From NCBI GenBank assembly GCA_047973165.1, contig JBKEBM010000151.1:1-34442 (forward strand): a stretch of DNA of 34,442 bases, given 5' to 3'. The notes below the pieces were generated by a model. That model was not told where the DNA came from, ran no database searches, and saw only the letters and a program-made list of their open reading frames with translations. This DNA comes from JBKEAD01 sp047973165. GTDB lineage: Bacteria > Verrucomicrobiota > Verrucomicrobiia > Chthoniobacterales > JBKEAD01. Below are positions 24,453 to 32,648 of this stretch, one piece after another. A program made the translations under genes and the position numbers. The first letter of the stretch is position 1. The number at the start of each line of letters is the position of its first letter.

Positions 24453-25663
24453 GGAGTGGGTTTTAGTTTTTTGGCGAAGTCGGCAACAGCCTGAGCGGCG
24501 CGGCGGGCACCGCCTTTAACGGAATCACCAAAAGTAGCAATGAAGGCTGCCTTTTGCAGGTCTCGATACCGGGTGGCATGCCAGTCGCGGTTTTTAAGGA
24601 ATGTGGGGAGCTCATTTACGCTTTCGATAACAGGTCCAAGTTTCCAATGAGCGAAATTTGGATCATCTTTCCAGGCAGTTTTTTGGCTGTTGAGAAAAAT
24701 ACAGGGACGCGGCTCGTAAAGAAATTCGTAAACCTGGCTGGAGGCATCACCGAGATAAATATCGGCGGCGCGAGTGTAAGTCATATCGACACAGGCGGGG
24801 CTGTCGGTATCGATGAGGATATTTGGTGCCTTACGATATTTTGCGGGAATACACCCGCGAAACTTCAGGCTCCATGGTGCTGCGGAGAGGTGAGCCTGGC
24901 GTGCGAAGAGCATGACGTGCGGGGCCAGGATGAGATTATAGTCACGGTGCTCGTAAAAAAATTCAAGCACGCGCAGTCCATCTCGAAACCAGGAAGAAAG
25001 AGCGGGGTGACAATGCGGGTTGTAGAGAACAGTGGGGTTATTATTTTTAAAAAGAGACTGCGGTGGGCTCAGGTCAATGATGTCGAATTTCGGGTAACCC
25101 ACTTCGGAAAATCCGTCGGGGCGGATAACGCCTGCAGCCAGCATGCGTTTACGAATTTTTTCTCCTGCTACAAAAACATGATCGAATTTTTTGATGGAGG
25201 GTTTGAAGCCAACCGCACGATCTCCGGCACCGTGCTGTGTGTAAATCAATCGGAGAGCAGAGCCGCCAAAGTGTTCTTTTAAAAAGAGGCTTGTCGTTTC
25301 GGGGACTACGAGGACGTCCATTTGAATGAGAGTCCGACGGTTTTTAAATAAAGTGCCGATGCGCTCAAAGGGAATGGCGCGTCCGGTGAGACGGTCCAGC
25401 GCCACGGCCCAGGTCGACGAAGAGATTTCATGCCATTGGAGTTTTGCGAGAACTGAATCGGGAAGGAGTTTTTTTAAAAAGGCTGCGCGTTTCGCTCCTG
25501 TGACGAAAACGTGAGCCTCAAGCCCGGGATATTCATCGATGAGAGCAGCGAGAATCGGGGCACCATGCGGAATCTGATGCAGGTGGTCGTGGTTAAATAA
25601 AAATCCAATGCGCTGCGGTTGCGATATATTTTGCGCAGAAGAGAGTGGAGTCTGCGCCTGCAC
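24440..25663 (-). CDS. CDP-glycerol glycerophosphotransferase-like (TagB/TagF-type GT-B) protein
   Basis: A 407-residue soluble GT-B-like protein. QHGAGDRAVGF (about 144-154), FVAGEKIRKRMLAAG, VLYNPHCHPALSSW and the late GDASSQVYEFLYEPRPCIFLN are arranged like CDP-glycerol:glycerophosphate glycerophosphotransferases, which transfer glycerol-phosphate from CDP-glycerol. In this operon it might add a phospho-alcohol to an envelope lipid or glycan. The start is a GTG that comes directly after the metF TAG in the same frame. No ATG occurs before the conserved RIGFLFNHDH at residue 18, so GTG is accepted. No SD is visible. Its end overlaps the next gene by 7-13 nt. Exact substrate unknown. Confidence 0.6.
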   Translation of the reverse strand: MQAQTPLSSAQNISQPQRIGFLFNHDHLHQIPHGAPILAALIDEYPGLEAHVFVTGAKRAAFLKKLLPDSVLAKLQWHEISSSTWAVALDRLTGRAIPFERIGTLFKNRRTLIQMDVLVVPETTSLFLKEHFGGSALRLIYTQHGAGDRAVGFKPSIKKFDHVFVAGEKIRKRMLAAGVIRPDGFSEVGYPKFDIIDLSPPQSLFKNNNPTVLYNPHCHPALSSWFRDGLRVLEFFYEHRDYNLILAPHVMLFARQAHLSAAPWSLKFRGCIPAKYRKAPNILIDTDSPACVDMTYTRAADIYLGDASSQVYEFLYEPRPCIFLNSQKTAWKDDPNFAHWKLGPVIESVNELPTFLKNRDWHATRYRDLQKAAFIATFGDSVKGGARRAAQAVADFAKKLKPTPCSC

Positions 25664-26569
25664 CTAGTTTTTTGAAATCAGCGAGTCGCGCAGTCCGAGA
25701 CTGGAGTAAATCTCCCGCGTGGCGTCAGATTTATTCAGGGTGTAGAAATGGATGCCGCGAACTTCGTTTTCCAAAAGGTTGGCACATTGCTCTGCGGCGT
25801 AGTGTATACCGATTTTTTTTACCATTTCGGGGTCGCCCTGGGCGCGTTCGAGTGCGCGTAGCAGGCGGGCCGGGAAGCGGGCACCGGCAGCGAGGTCGGC
25901 CATGCGTTTCATTCCTCCGAGACTGGCAACAGGCATAATGCCGGCGATGACGGGAACTTTGATTCCGGCCAGTTCACAGCGGTCGCGGTAGTCGAGAAAA
26001 TCGTGGTTGTCGAAAAAAAGCTGCGTTACGATATAGTCGGCACCGGCATCAACTTTGGCTTTCAGGTAGTCCATCTCCTGCAATCGGTTAGGTGTGGCAG
26101 GATGCCCTTCGGGAAAGCCGGCAACACCGATTCCAAAGCCTCTCGGATCAGGATGGCCAGAGAAATTTTTTATAAAGCGGACGAGATCGGCTGCATGTTG
26201 AAAGGCATCCGTGCTGCGGTCGTGCGGAGAGCCTTTTGGCGGATCGCCGCCGAGGGCGAGGATGTTGGAGACACCGGCTTCGGCGTAGCGTTCGAGAATT
26301 TGCCGGATTTCAGGTTCGCTGTGGCAAACACAGGTGAGGTGAGGAATGGGGTCCATGCCGCTTTCTTTTTTCAGTCGGACGACGAGATCATGAGTCAGGT
26401 CGCGTGTTGAACCGCCTGCTCCGTAGGTTACGCTGACAAATTGTGGTTTGTAGGGCAGCAGGCTGGCAATGGCTTCGTATAAATCATTTACAGAGTTTTG
26501 ATTCTTAGGAGGAAAGAACTCGAAAGAGAAAGTTGTCTTGTGTTTTTCAAAAATTTCCTGGATGTGCAT
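25664..26569 (-). CDS. metF: methylenetetrahydrofolate reductase
   Basis: A 301-residue MTHFR. TFSFEFFPPKN (with the conserved catalytic Glu), FVSVTYGAGGSTRD, HLTCVCHSEPEI, ILALGGDPPKG, GVAGFPEGHP and DYIVTQLFFDN are the family's FAD- and folate-binding segments in the right order. It reduces 5,10-methylene-THF to 5-methyl-THF for methionine synthesis. It leads a seven-gene minus-strand run and is separated from the next gene by nothing but its stop codon. The leader has no SD (ACTGAAAAAT before the ATG). The 113 nt upstream are shared with the divergent carrier-protein gene. Confidence 0.95.
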   Translation of the reverse strand: MHIQEIFEKHKTTFSFEFFPPKNQNSVNDLYEAIASLLPYKPQFVSVTYGAGGSTRDLTHDLVVRLKKESGMDPIPHLTCVCHSEPEIRQILERYAEAGVSNILALGGDPPKGSPHDRSTDAFQHAADLVRFIKNFSGHPDPRGFGIGVAGFPEGHPATPNRLQEMDYLKAKVDAGADYIVTQLFFDNHDFLDYRDRCELAGIKVPVIAGIMPVASLGGMKRMADLAAGARFPARLLRALERAQGDPEMVKKIGIHYAAEQCANLLENEVRGIHFYTLNKSDATREIYSSLGLRDSLISKN

Positions 26570-26682
26570 ATTTTTCAGTAAATGTCGGACCGGTTGCAGG
26601 AGTGTCGCCTGGTCTGAAAATTTATCAAGAAAGCAGCGAGTGGGAATGGAGGATTTTTTTTATTTGGATTTAAGTATCATTT

Positions 26683-26940
26683 ATGGCTTTGCTTCCTGAA
26701 ACGATGAACTTGGAGAGTGAATTGCTGGCCCTTATTTCGGAACGACTGTTAAAGATTCCTCCGGATTTTGGCTTTGAAGACAGCCTGCCCGATATTGGTT
26801 TTGATTCGATGACGGTCATGCAACTTTTAATTTTGGTGGAGGAAAAGTATGGTATTACTTTGAACGATGAAGACCTTTCATCGGAAAATTTTAAGTCGGT
26901 GGCTGCACTTGCGAACCTTTTGCGCTCTGTGACTAAGTGA
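26683..26940 (+). CDS. acyl carrier protein-like carrier domain
   Basis: An 85-residue carrier protein with the phosphopantetheine site GFDSM, S42 being the attachment Ser. The helical pattern (LLALISERLL, then VMQLLILVEEKYGITLNDEDL, then SVAALANLLR) is the usual four-helix ACP. It is more like stand-alone or DltC-type carriers than the housekeeping AcpP, which is very acidic and has DSLDTVEL. Start at 26683 or at M8. Its TGA overlaps the GTG start of the following AMP ligase, so the ligase most likely loads this carrier. Confidence 0.88.
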   Translation: MALLPETMNLESELLALISERLLKIPPDFGFEDSLPDIGFDSMTVMQLLILVEEKYGITLNDEDLSSENFKSVAALANLLRSVTK

Positions 26941-28274
26941 ATATTGTCGAAGAGATTTTTTTGCGCTGTGAGACGGATAGCCCGGCTGTCATTACGGACA
27001 CTCAAACCTTAAGTTACGGTGAGCTGGAGCGTCGTTCAGCCCGGGTTGCTGACCGGTTGCGACTTTTACCTTCATCGCGGGTTTGTTTGGATTGTCCGGA
27101 TGGGATTGATCACATCATTTTGGCGCTGGGGATTTTGCGTGCCGGAAAATGTATGGTTGCTTTGGCTTCTGAGTTGACGGAACGGGAACGGGAAGAGGTC
27201 GTTTCTTTTACAAATTCGACACTGCTTCTGGACAGAGATGGAGAAATATATTCATTGCCCGAAAAATTTAATTCCGGCTTTAATGAGGAAGATTTTTTAC
27301 AGCTTGATGCGGCATTTATTCGTTTTAGCTCAGGGACGACCGGAAAGAGTAAAGGTGTCGTAATCTCCCATAAAACCTTGCTTGAGCGCATTAACGCTGC
27401 GAATCGCGGGTTACAAATTTCCTCTTCGGATCGGGTGGTCTGGACTTTGCCGATGGCACATCACTTTGCGGTTTCCATTGTGCTCTATCTTTTAAACGGA
27501 GCTGCAATTCTTCTTCCGAAAGCACATCTTGCAGATAGTATTTTGTCTCTCTCGCGCAGGCATTCGGGAAGTGTTTTTTACGGGTCGCCGTTTCATTATG
27601 CGTTGTTGGCAGCGGATAAATCAGGCGTGGAATTGCCGACTTTGAGGCTGGCTGTCTCTACGGCATCTGCTTTGTCAACTGCTACGGCTGAGAAGTTTTT
27701 AAATCGCTTTGGTATTCCGCTTTGTCAGGGGCTGGGAATTATCGAAGTTGGGTTACCCTGTATCAATTTTCTCTCTGCAAAAAATAAACCGACATCCATT
27801 GGCAAAGCTTTGCCGGGGTATGAAATAGATTTACGTAAGGGTGAGCTGTGGATATGTGGTCCCGGATTTTTCGATGCCTATCTGAAGCCTTTTAAAAAAC
27901 GAGATGAGATTCTGCAGGACGGTTGGTTCAGAACCGGCGATATGGGGCACTTTGATGAAGACGGTGACCTTTTTCTTGATGGACGCAGTCACTCGGTGAT
28001 CAACGTCGCGGGAATGAAATGCTTCCCCGAGGAGGTTGAGAATGTACTGTGTGAAATTTCTGGTGTGCGGTTGGCACGGGTCTTCGGGCAGGCGCATGAG
28101 CGTGCCGGAGCAATCCCTGTTGCCGAAATCGTCCCGGAAAATCCAGAGTCTCCTCCTGAAATTGAAGAGCTCGTGGCGTATTGTCGCACGGTTTTATCCG
28201 GCTATAAAATCCCCATCAATTTTCGCTTTGTCGAGGAGCTGCCCACGACGCCAAACGGGAAGCTGAAGCGATAG
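26937..28274 (+). CDS. AMP-forming acyl/aryl-acid ligase, partner of the carrier protein
   Basis: A 445-residue member of the ANL adenylating superfamily. It has FSSGTTGKSKG (130-140, motif A3), QGLGIIEVG (A5), GWFRTGD (A7), SHSVINVAGMKCFPEEVE (A8), and PTTPNGKLKR at the very C-terminus, with K442 as the adenylation Lys. It activates a carboxylic acid with ATP and passes it to a thiol, here probably the carrier's phosphopantetheine. It is shorter than typical acyl-CoA ligases (500-550), with trimmed N-terminal and C-terminal parts. The start is GTG overlapping the carrier's stop (GTGA). The substrate cannot be predicted by eye. It is convergent with fumC, 4 nt apart. Confidence 0.85.
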   Translation: MNIVEEIFLRCETDSPAVITDTQTLSYGELERRSARVADRLRLLPSSRVCLDCPDGIDHIILALGILRAGKCMVALASELTEREREEVVSFTNSTLLLDRDGEIYSLPEKFNSGFNEEDFLQLDAAFIRFSSGTTGKSKGVVISHKTLLERINAANRGLQISSSDRVVWTLPMAHHFAVSIVLYLLNGAAILLPKAHLADSILSLSRRHSGSVFYGSPFHYALLAADKSGVELPTLRLAVSTASALSTATAEKFLNRFGIPLCQGLGIIEVGLPCINFLSAKNKPTSIGKALPGYEIDLRKGELWICGPGFFDAYLKPFKKRDEILQDGWFRTGDMGHFDEDGDLFLDGRSHSVINVAGMKCFPEEVENVLCEISGVRLARVFGQAHERAGAIPVAEIVPENPESPPEIEELVAYCRTVLSGYKIPINFRFVEELPTTPNGKLKR

Positions 28275-28278
28275 GGAA

Positions 28279-29691
28279 TCAGGGGCGAGTCATTCGTTCG
28301 GGCCGAACCCATTCGTCGAATTGCTCGCTGCTCAGAAAGCCGAGAGCGAGAGCGGCTTCTTTTAAGCTGCTGCCTTCTTTATGAGCTTTCTTAGCGATTT
28401 GTGCGGATTTGTCGTAGCCGATGTGCGGATTGAGAGCGGTTACAAGCATGAGGGAAGTTTCCAGGTATTCTTTGATGCGGTCGTGATTGGGTTCGATACC
28501 AATGGCGCAGTGTTTTTCAAAGGACAGGCAACTGTCGGTGAGGAGGCGGACGGAATTTAAAAAATTAAAAACGATCACGGGTTTGTAAACATTGAGTTCG
28601 AAATTGCCTTGTGATCCGGCAAAGCCGATGGCGGCATCATTTCCCATGACCTGCACGGCGACCATGGTGATGGCTTCGCACTGCGTTGGATTTACTTTGC
28701 CGGGCATGATGGAGGAGCCGGGTTCGTTTTCAGGAATGGTGATTTCGCCCAGACCGCAGCGGGGGCCGGAAGCGAGCCAGCGAATGTCGTTGGCGATTTT
28801 CATCACGCTGCATGCGAGGGATTTTACGGCACCGCTGGCGTAAACAAATTCGTTGTGGCTGGCGAGAGCGGCAAATTTATTCTTTGCATCGACGAAGGGA
28901 AGTCCGGTAATTTTTGCGATGTGCCTGGCTGCCGTCGCACCGAACTCAGGATGGGAATTGAGACCGGTTCCGACAGCGGTTCCTCCGATTGCAAGGTGGT
29001 ATAGGTTTTGTAAAGACTCCTCAATGCGTGCGGCGTCCTGGTCGAGTTGGGCGACGTAGCCTGAAAATTCCTGGCCGAGCGTGAGGGGTGTAGCGTCCTG
29101 CAGGTGTGTACGACCAATTTTGACGATGCTTTCGAAGGCTTCGCTCTTTACCTGCAAGGTGTCGCGCAGAGTTTTAATCGCGGGGAGCAAGACTTCTTTT
29201 ACCCGGCAGGCAGCAGCGATATTCATCGCGGTCGGAAAGGTATCGTTGGACGACTGCGACATATTCACATCGTCATTTGGATGGATAGGTTTTTTAGAAC
29301 CCTTTTCGCCTCCGGCAATTTCAATGGCACGATTTGAAATAACTTCGTTCGAGTTCATGTTACTCTGCGTGCCGCTTCCCGTTTGCCAGATACGCAGTGG
29401 AAAATGCTCGTCGAGTTTGCCCTCAATGACTTCGTCAGCAGCCTGGCAGATCAGGTCACATTTCTCTTTGGAAAGCTTTTCTAAATCATGGTTAGCGAGA
29501 GCACAGGATTTTTTCAAAATTCCCAGAGCCTTGATAAGCTCGGGTGGCATGATGTCCCTGCCGATGTCAAAGTGATGGAGTGAGCGTGCTGTTTGCGCTC
29601 CCCAGTAGGCAGTATTTGGCACGGGGATTTCTCCCATGCTGTCGGATTCGAGTCGATGAGTTTGCGGATCGAAGGAAGAGGTGTCGGACAT
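28279..29691 (-). CDS. fumC: class II fumarate hydratase
   Basis: A 470-residue fumarase C. TGSGTQSNMNSNEVISNRA (104-122), HPNDDVNMSQSSNDTFP (137-153), GRTHLQDATPLTLGQEFSG (193-211) and the mobile S-loop GSSIMPGKVNP (325-335, catalytic Ser) are all present. It converts fumarate and water to malate in the TCA cycle. Length fits family members (about 460-470), which distinguishes it from aspartase by the overall pattern, though aspartase is close. It is a single gene with about 319 nt upstream. Confidence 0.94.
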   Translation of the reverse strand: MSDTSSFDPQTHRLESDSMGEIPVPNTAYWGAQTARSLHHFDIGRDIMPPELIKALGILKKSCALANHDLEKLSKEKCDLICQAADEVIEGKLDEHFPLRIWQTGSGTQSNMNSNEVISNRAIEIAGGEKGSKKPIHPNDDVNMSQSSNDTFPTAMNIAAACRVKEVLLPAIKTLRDTLQVKSEAFESIVKIGRTHLQDATPLTLGQEFSGYVAQLDQDAARIEESLQNLYHLAIGGTAVGTGLNSHPEFGATAARHIAKITGLPFVDAKNKFAALASHNEFVYASGAVKSLACSVMKIANDIRWLASGPRCGLGEITIPENEPGSSIMPGKVNPTQCEAITMVAVQVMGNDAAIGFAGSQGNFELNVYKPVIVFNFLNSVRLLTDSCLSFEKHCAIGIEPNHDRIKEYLETSLMLVTALNPHIGYDKSAQIAKKAHKEGSSLKEAALALGFLSSEQFDEWVRPERMTRP

Positions 29692-30010
29692 GCGCTACTC
29701 TCTAGCGGCATGCCCGCCATCGTGCAAGTATCTAGTGGGCACATCCGGAAACCTCATTTTCAACACAGAGTTGTTCAAAATCCGTGGTGCCGGAAGAAAC
29801 AAGATCAGCTGCGTAAAGGATGACAAAGAAGTCTCTGGCAGATTTTTTATTTTCCTGTATATCCCGCCTGTTTCCCCCATTCAGACGGAGCAGAGCATTT
29901 AAAATAAATCTGCGAGCAATTTGTCAGGTAGCACAAATCATCTGGTCGCAGTTGTGCGTTCTCTCATTACCGCTTGCCTGGTGATGCTCATAAATTTTCG
30001 GCTGTAATCT
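29692..30010. other. 319-nt intergenic region upstream of fumC and downstream of xylA
   Basis: No coding sequence is convincing. A 73-codon plus-strand frame overlaps the antisense of the fumC start and has no homology that I recognise. On the minus strand TTGCAC-N17-TAGAGA lies just before the fumC ATG; if it is a promoter, the fumC mRNA would be almost leaderless. I see no clear terminator for xylA. Confidence 0.5.
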
Positions 30011-31345
30011 TTAAATGTTTTGATATTTGCCGGGTGCCACATAGCTCATGATGAGATTTTCCAGGTATTCCTGTTTGCCGCTGATGAGTTTGGGCTCTTT
30101 GGCAGCAAGAGCGATTTTTTCCAGTTCTTTGAAACCAATTTTTCGCTTCTCAATGTCTTTTCCAAAGCCGGAATCATAGGAGGCGTAGCGGTCAGAAATG
30201 AATTTATCCAGTATGCCATCGGCGCGGATTTTTCGTGCGATTTTAAAGGCGAGTGCAAAAGCGTCCATGCCTCCAATATGAGCGTGAAAGAGGTCTTCAA
30301 TATCGGTGGAGGAACGTCGCAACTTGGCATCAAAATTGATTCCGCCGCTGCCCAGGCCGCCTGCTTTTTGAATGGATAACATGGCGAGAGTCAGGTCGCG
30401 AATATCGGTATTGAACTGGTCTGTATCCCAACCCAGGAGGGAGTCGCCGCTGTTAGCGTCGAGGGAACCGAGCAGCCCGACGGCGGAGGCAACTTCGATT
30501 TCGTGTTCGAAGGTGTGGCCGGCCAGCGTGGCGTGATTTGTTTCGATATTGAATTTGAAATGTTTGGCGAGACCGAAGGTTCGCAGAAACGCGATCCCCG
30601 ATGCCACATCAAAATCGTATTGATGTTTGGTGGGTTCTTTTGGTTTGGGTTCGATAAGAAACTGGCCTTTGAATCCGATTTCTTTGGCGTAATCAACCGC
30701 CATGTGGAGAAAGGCGGCCAGGTGCTCCTGTTCGCGTTTGAAATTCGTATTTAAGAGGGTTTCGTAACCCTCGCGTCCACCCCAGAAGGTGTAGTTTTCG
30801 CCGTTGAGTTCCAGGGTTACTTCAAGAGCTTTTTTTACCTGTGCTGCTGCGCAGGCAAAGACGGCAGCATTCGGATTTGTCGAGGCACCACACATATAAC
30901 GCGGATTGCTGAAAAGATTTGCCGTGCCCCAAAGCAGCTTTACGCCGGTCGCTTTTTGCAGTTTCTTTGCGTGGGCAACAAGTTTATCGAGATTTCTGTT
31001 TGTCTCGCGAAGCGTCCGACCCTCCGGTGCGATGTCCCGATCGTGGAAGCACCAGAACGGCACGCGAAGCTTCTGAAAAAACTCAAAGGCCACATCCATA
31101 CGTTTTTTCGCAATTGAGATTGCATCTGAACCCTTTTCCCAGGGCCGCACAATCGTACCCGCGCCAAAGGGGTCCAGCCCGACACCGCGAAAAGCATGCC
31201 AGTAAGCAACCGAGAACCGCATGTGCTCAGACATCGTTTTACCATCGATTTTTTCGTCGGGATTAAAGTGTTTGAAGGCCAGTGCTTTCGTGGAGGACGG
31301 TCCCTCGTAGGGAATGGGAGAACGAACAGAAGGTATATGTGACAT
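30011..31345 (-). CDS. xylA: xylose isomerase
   Basis: A 444-residue class II xylose isomerase. The catalytic His is H101 in CFHDRD with D104. Other conserved segments are LLWGTANLFSNPRYMCGAST, FWGGREGYE, FLIEPKPKEPTKHQYDFD (metal-binding Glu), NIETNHATLAGHTFEHE and GSLDANSGDSLLGWDTDQF. It converts xylose to xylulose. The start at 31345 (MSHIPSV) was chosen over the ATG at 31402: it matches usual family length (about 440), whereas the extra 19 residues would run through the palindromic elements of the intergenic region. No SD. Divergent from xylR, which most likely regulates it. No xylulokinase gene is in the window. Confidence 0.95.
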   Translation of the reverse strand: MSHIPSVRSPIPYEGPSSTKALAFKHFNPDEKIDGKTMSEHMRFSVAYWHAFRGVGLDPFGAGTIVRPWEKGSDAISIAKKRMDVAFEFFQKLRVPFWCFHDRDIAPEGRTLRETNRNLDKLVAHAKKLQKATGVKLLWGTANLFSNPRYMCGASTNPNAAVFACAAAQVKKALEVTLELNGENYTFWGGREGYETLLNTNFKREQEHLAAFLHMAVDYAKEIGFKGQFLIEPKPKEPTKHQYDFDVASGIAFLRTFGLAKHFKFNIETNHATLAGHTFEHEIEVASAVGLLGSLDANSGDSLLGWDTDQFNTDIRDLTLAMLSIQKAGGLGSGGINFDAKLRRSSTDIEDLFHAHIGGMDAFALAFKIARKIRADGILDKFISDRYASYDSGFGKDIEKRKIGFKELEKIALAAKEPKLISGKQEYLENLIMSYVAPGKYQNI

Positions 31346-31360
31346 AGACAAAAAATAATG

Positions 31361-31372
31361 CCGAAACAGCGG
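31361..31372. promoter_or_regulatory. candidate XylR operator, site 1
   Basis: CCG-AAACAG-CGG, an inverted CCG/CGG pair with a 6-nt spacer, 15 nt upstream of the xylA ATG in the divergent xylA-xylR region. The A-rich centre resembles that of site 2. Confidence 0.35.
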
Positions 31373-31382
31373 AATTTGAAAA

Positions 31383-31395
31383 CCGTGTTTTGCGG
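31383..31395. promoter_or_regulatory. candidate XylR operator, site 2
   Basis: CCG-TGTTTTG-CGG (an ACCG...CGGT arrangement). Its reverse complement CCGCAAAACACGG resembles site 1. The centres of the two sites are about 22 nt apart, near two helical turns, as for a dimer binding one face of DNA. Confidence 0.35.
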
Positions 31396-31436
31396 TATTC
31401 ACTTGTTAAAATACGAATAATGGAAAAACTCAAAAG

Positions 31437-32579
31437 ATGCGCAAACGTATTGCTGTCGTGATCACGGATATTTTTCTGCGGCGCCTGACACCCGCGTTGT
31501 TTCCTTATGTTCGTTCGGGGCAGGATTTCTGGATCATTGATATCGACAGGCCGGCTCGCGAACTGAAGCGTCTGTTGCGTGAAATGAAACCTGCCGGAAT
31601 TTTAACCGAAGAGTTGCCAGGCAAAACTAAAGCGATTCTCGAACTGGATCTCCCAACGGTGGTTTCCGGCACGGACGAGTCTCACCCTGGTGCGGTCTGC
31701 CTTGATGTGGATGACAGAGAGATTGGAAAAAAAGCTGCCGTATTTTTTCATCAGAATGGTTTTCGTCAATTTGCCTTCCTGGGTAACAAAAGCCAGTATT
31801 CCCGACAGCGTGGCGAGGGTTTTATAAAAGAATTGAAGCACCTGGGCTTCGACTGTGCGAGTCACACGGACAGCGAAAAAAAAGGGCGTTCCTACATGGA
31901 GTATTATCGGGGTCGGGCACCTCTTTTGAAAAAATGGTTGCGTGCGCTTCCTCGTCCGGTCTCCATTTTTGCCGCCCACGATCCACTGGGGCGTCTCGTC
32001 TGCGAGGTCAGTCTGGAATGCGGTTTTTCCGTTCCGGAAGACATTGCTGTCGTCGGAGTCAATGATGATGAATTACTTTGCAATCTCTCCTATCCGCCTC
32101 TGAGCAGCGTCGCGATTCCCTGGGCGGAAATCGGACGAAGAGCTGTAGAGCAACTTGAACACCTGATTACTCGTGGCAGCAATGCCGGAAAAACTTTCCG
32201 TGTGCCGCCGGGAGATGTCGTCGCTCGTGAGTCGTCAGATTTCACGGCACACAGCGATCCACTTTTACGGCGTGCACTGGTTCTGTTTCGGAAGCGGTTT
32301 GAGCAACCTGTCACCGTCGGTGATCTCTGCCGCGAATTGCATGTAAACCGCAGGACGCTGGAGAAATCTTTCCGAATATTTTTGAAACGAACGCCCCGGC
32401 AGGAACTCGAACGCTTGCGTGTTGCCAGGGCACAGGTTTTTCTAAGCAGGAGTAGCTACAAGATGGATTGGATCGCACAACGCTGCGGATTCCGCGATGC
32501 CGAACGTCTCACCGTCACCTTCCGCAAAGCCACAAAAGAAACTCCCTCACATTACCGAAAACGCCTGCGCGGACATTGA
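31437..32579 (+). CDS. xylR: XylR-family transcriptional regulator (LacI-type sensor plus AraC-type DNA-binding domain)
   Basis: A 380-residue regulator. Residues 1-275 are a periplasmic-binding-protein-like sensor (VVSGTDESHPGAVCLDVDDREIGKKAA, FAFLGNKSQYSRQRGEGF, and EDIAVVGVNDDELLCNLSYPPLSSV, as in XylR and LacI-family effector domains). Residues 280-380 are an AraC-type double helix-turn-helix (VTVGDLCRELHVNRRTLEKSF, IAQRCGFRDAERLTVTFRK). This combined layout is that of Escherichia coli XylR, which activates xylose genes when xylose is bound. It is divergent from xylA with 91 nt between the starts, where two palindromes lie. The ATG follows AAAACTCAAAAG, with no strong SD. It is convergent with htpG. 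Confidence 0.9.
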   Translation: MRKRIAVVITDIFLRRLTPALFPYVRSGQDFWIIDIDRPARELKRLLREMKPAGILTEELPGKTKAILELDLPTVVSGTDESHPGAVCLDVDDREIGKKAAVFFHQNGFRQFAFLGNKSQYSRQRGEGFIKELKHLGFDCASHTDSEKKGRSYMEYYRGRAPLLKKWLRALPRPVSIFAAHDPLGRLVCEVSLECGFSVPEDIAVVGVNDDELLCNLSYPPLSSVAIPWAEIGRRAVEQLEHLITRGSNAGKTFRVPPGDVVARESSDFTAHSDPLLRRALVLFRKRFEQPVTVGDLCRELHVNRRTLEKSFRIFLKRTPRQELERLRVARAQVFLSRSSYKMDWIAQRCGFRDAERLTVTFRKATKETPSHYRKRLRGH

Positions 32580-32648
32580 GCGAAAGTATTGAAAACAAAG
32601 AGCACAAAGGCTCTGTTATCTGAAAAAACACTAAGTAGGTTTAATATA

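Noticed and set aside
24554..25282. 242-codon plus-strand ORF
   Set aside because: It is antisense to the glycerophosphotransferase-like gene and shows no recognisable motif.
29681..29902. 73-codon ORF between fumC and xylA
   Set aside because: There is no recognisable domain or start context. It overlaps the fumC start on the other strand. Treated as non-coding.
32599..32614. AGAGC/GCTCT hairpin between xylR and htpG as a terminator
   Set aside because: The stem is only 5 bp and no T-run follows in either direction.
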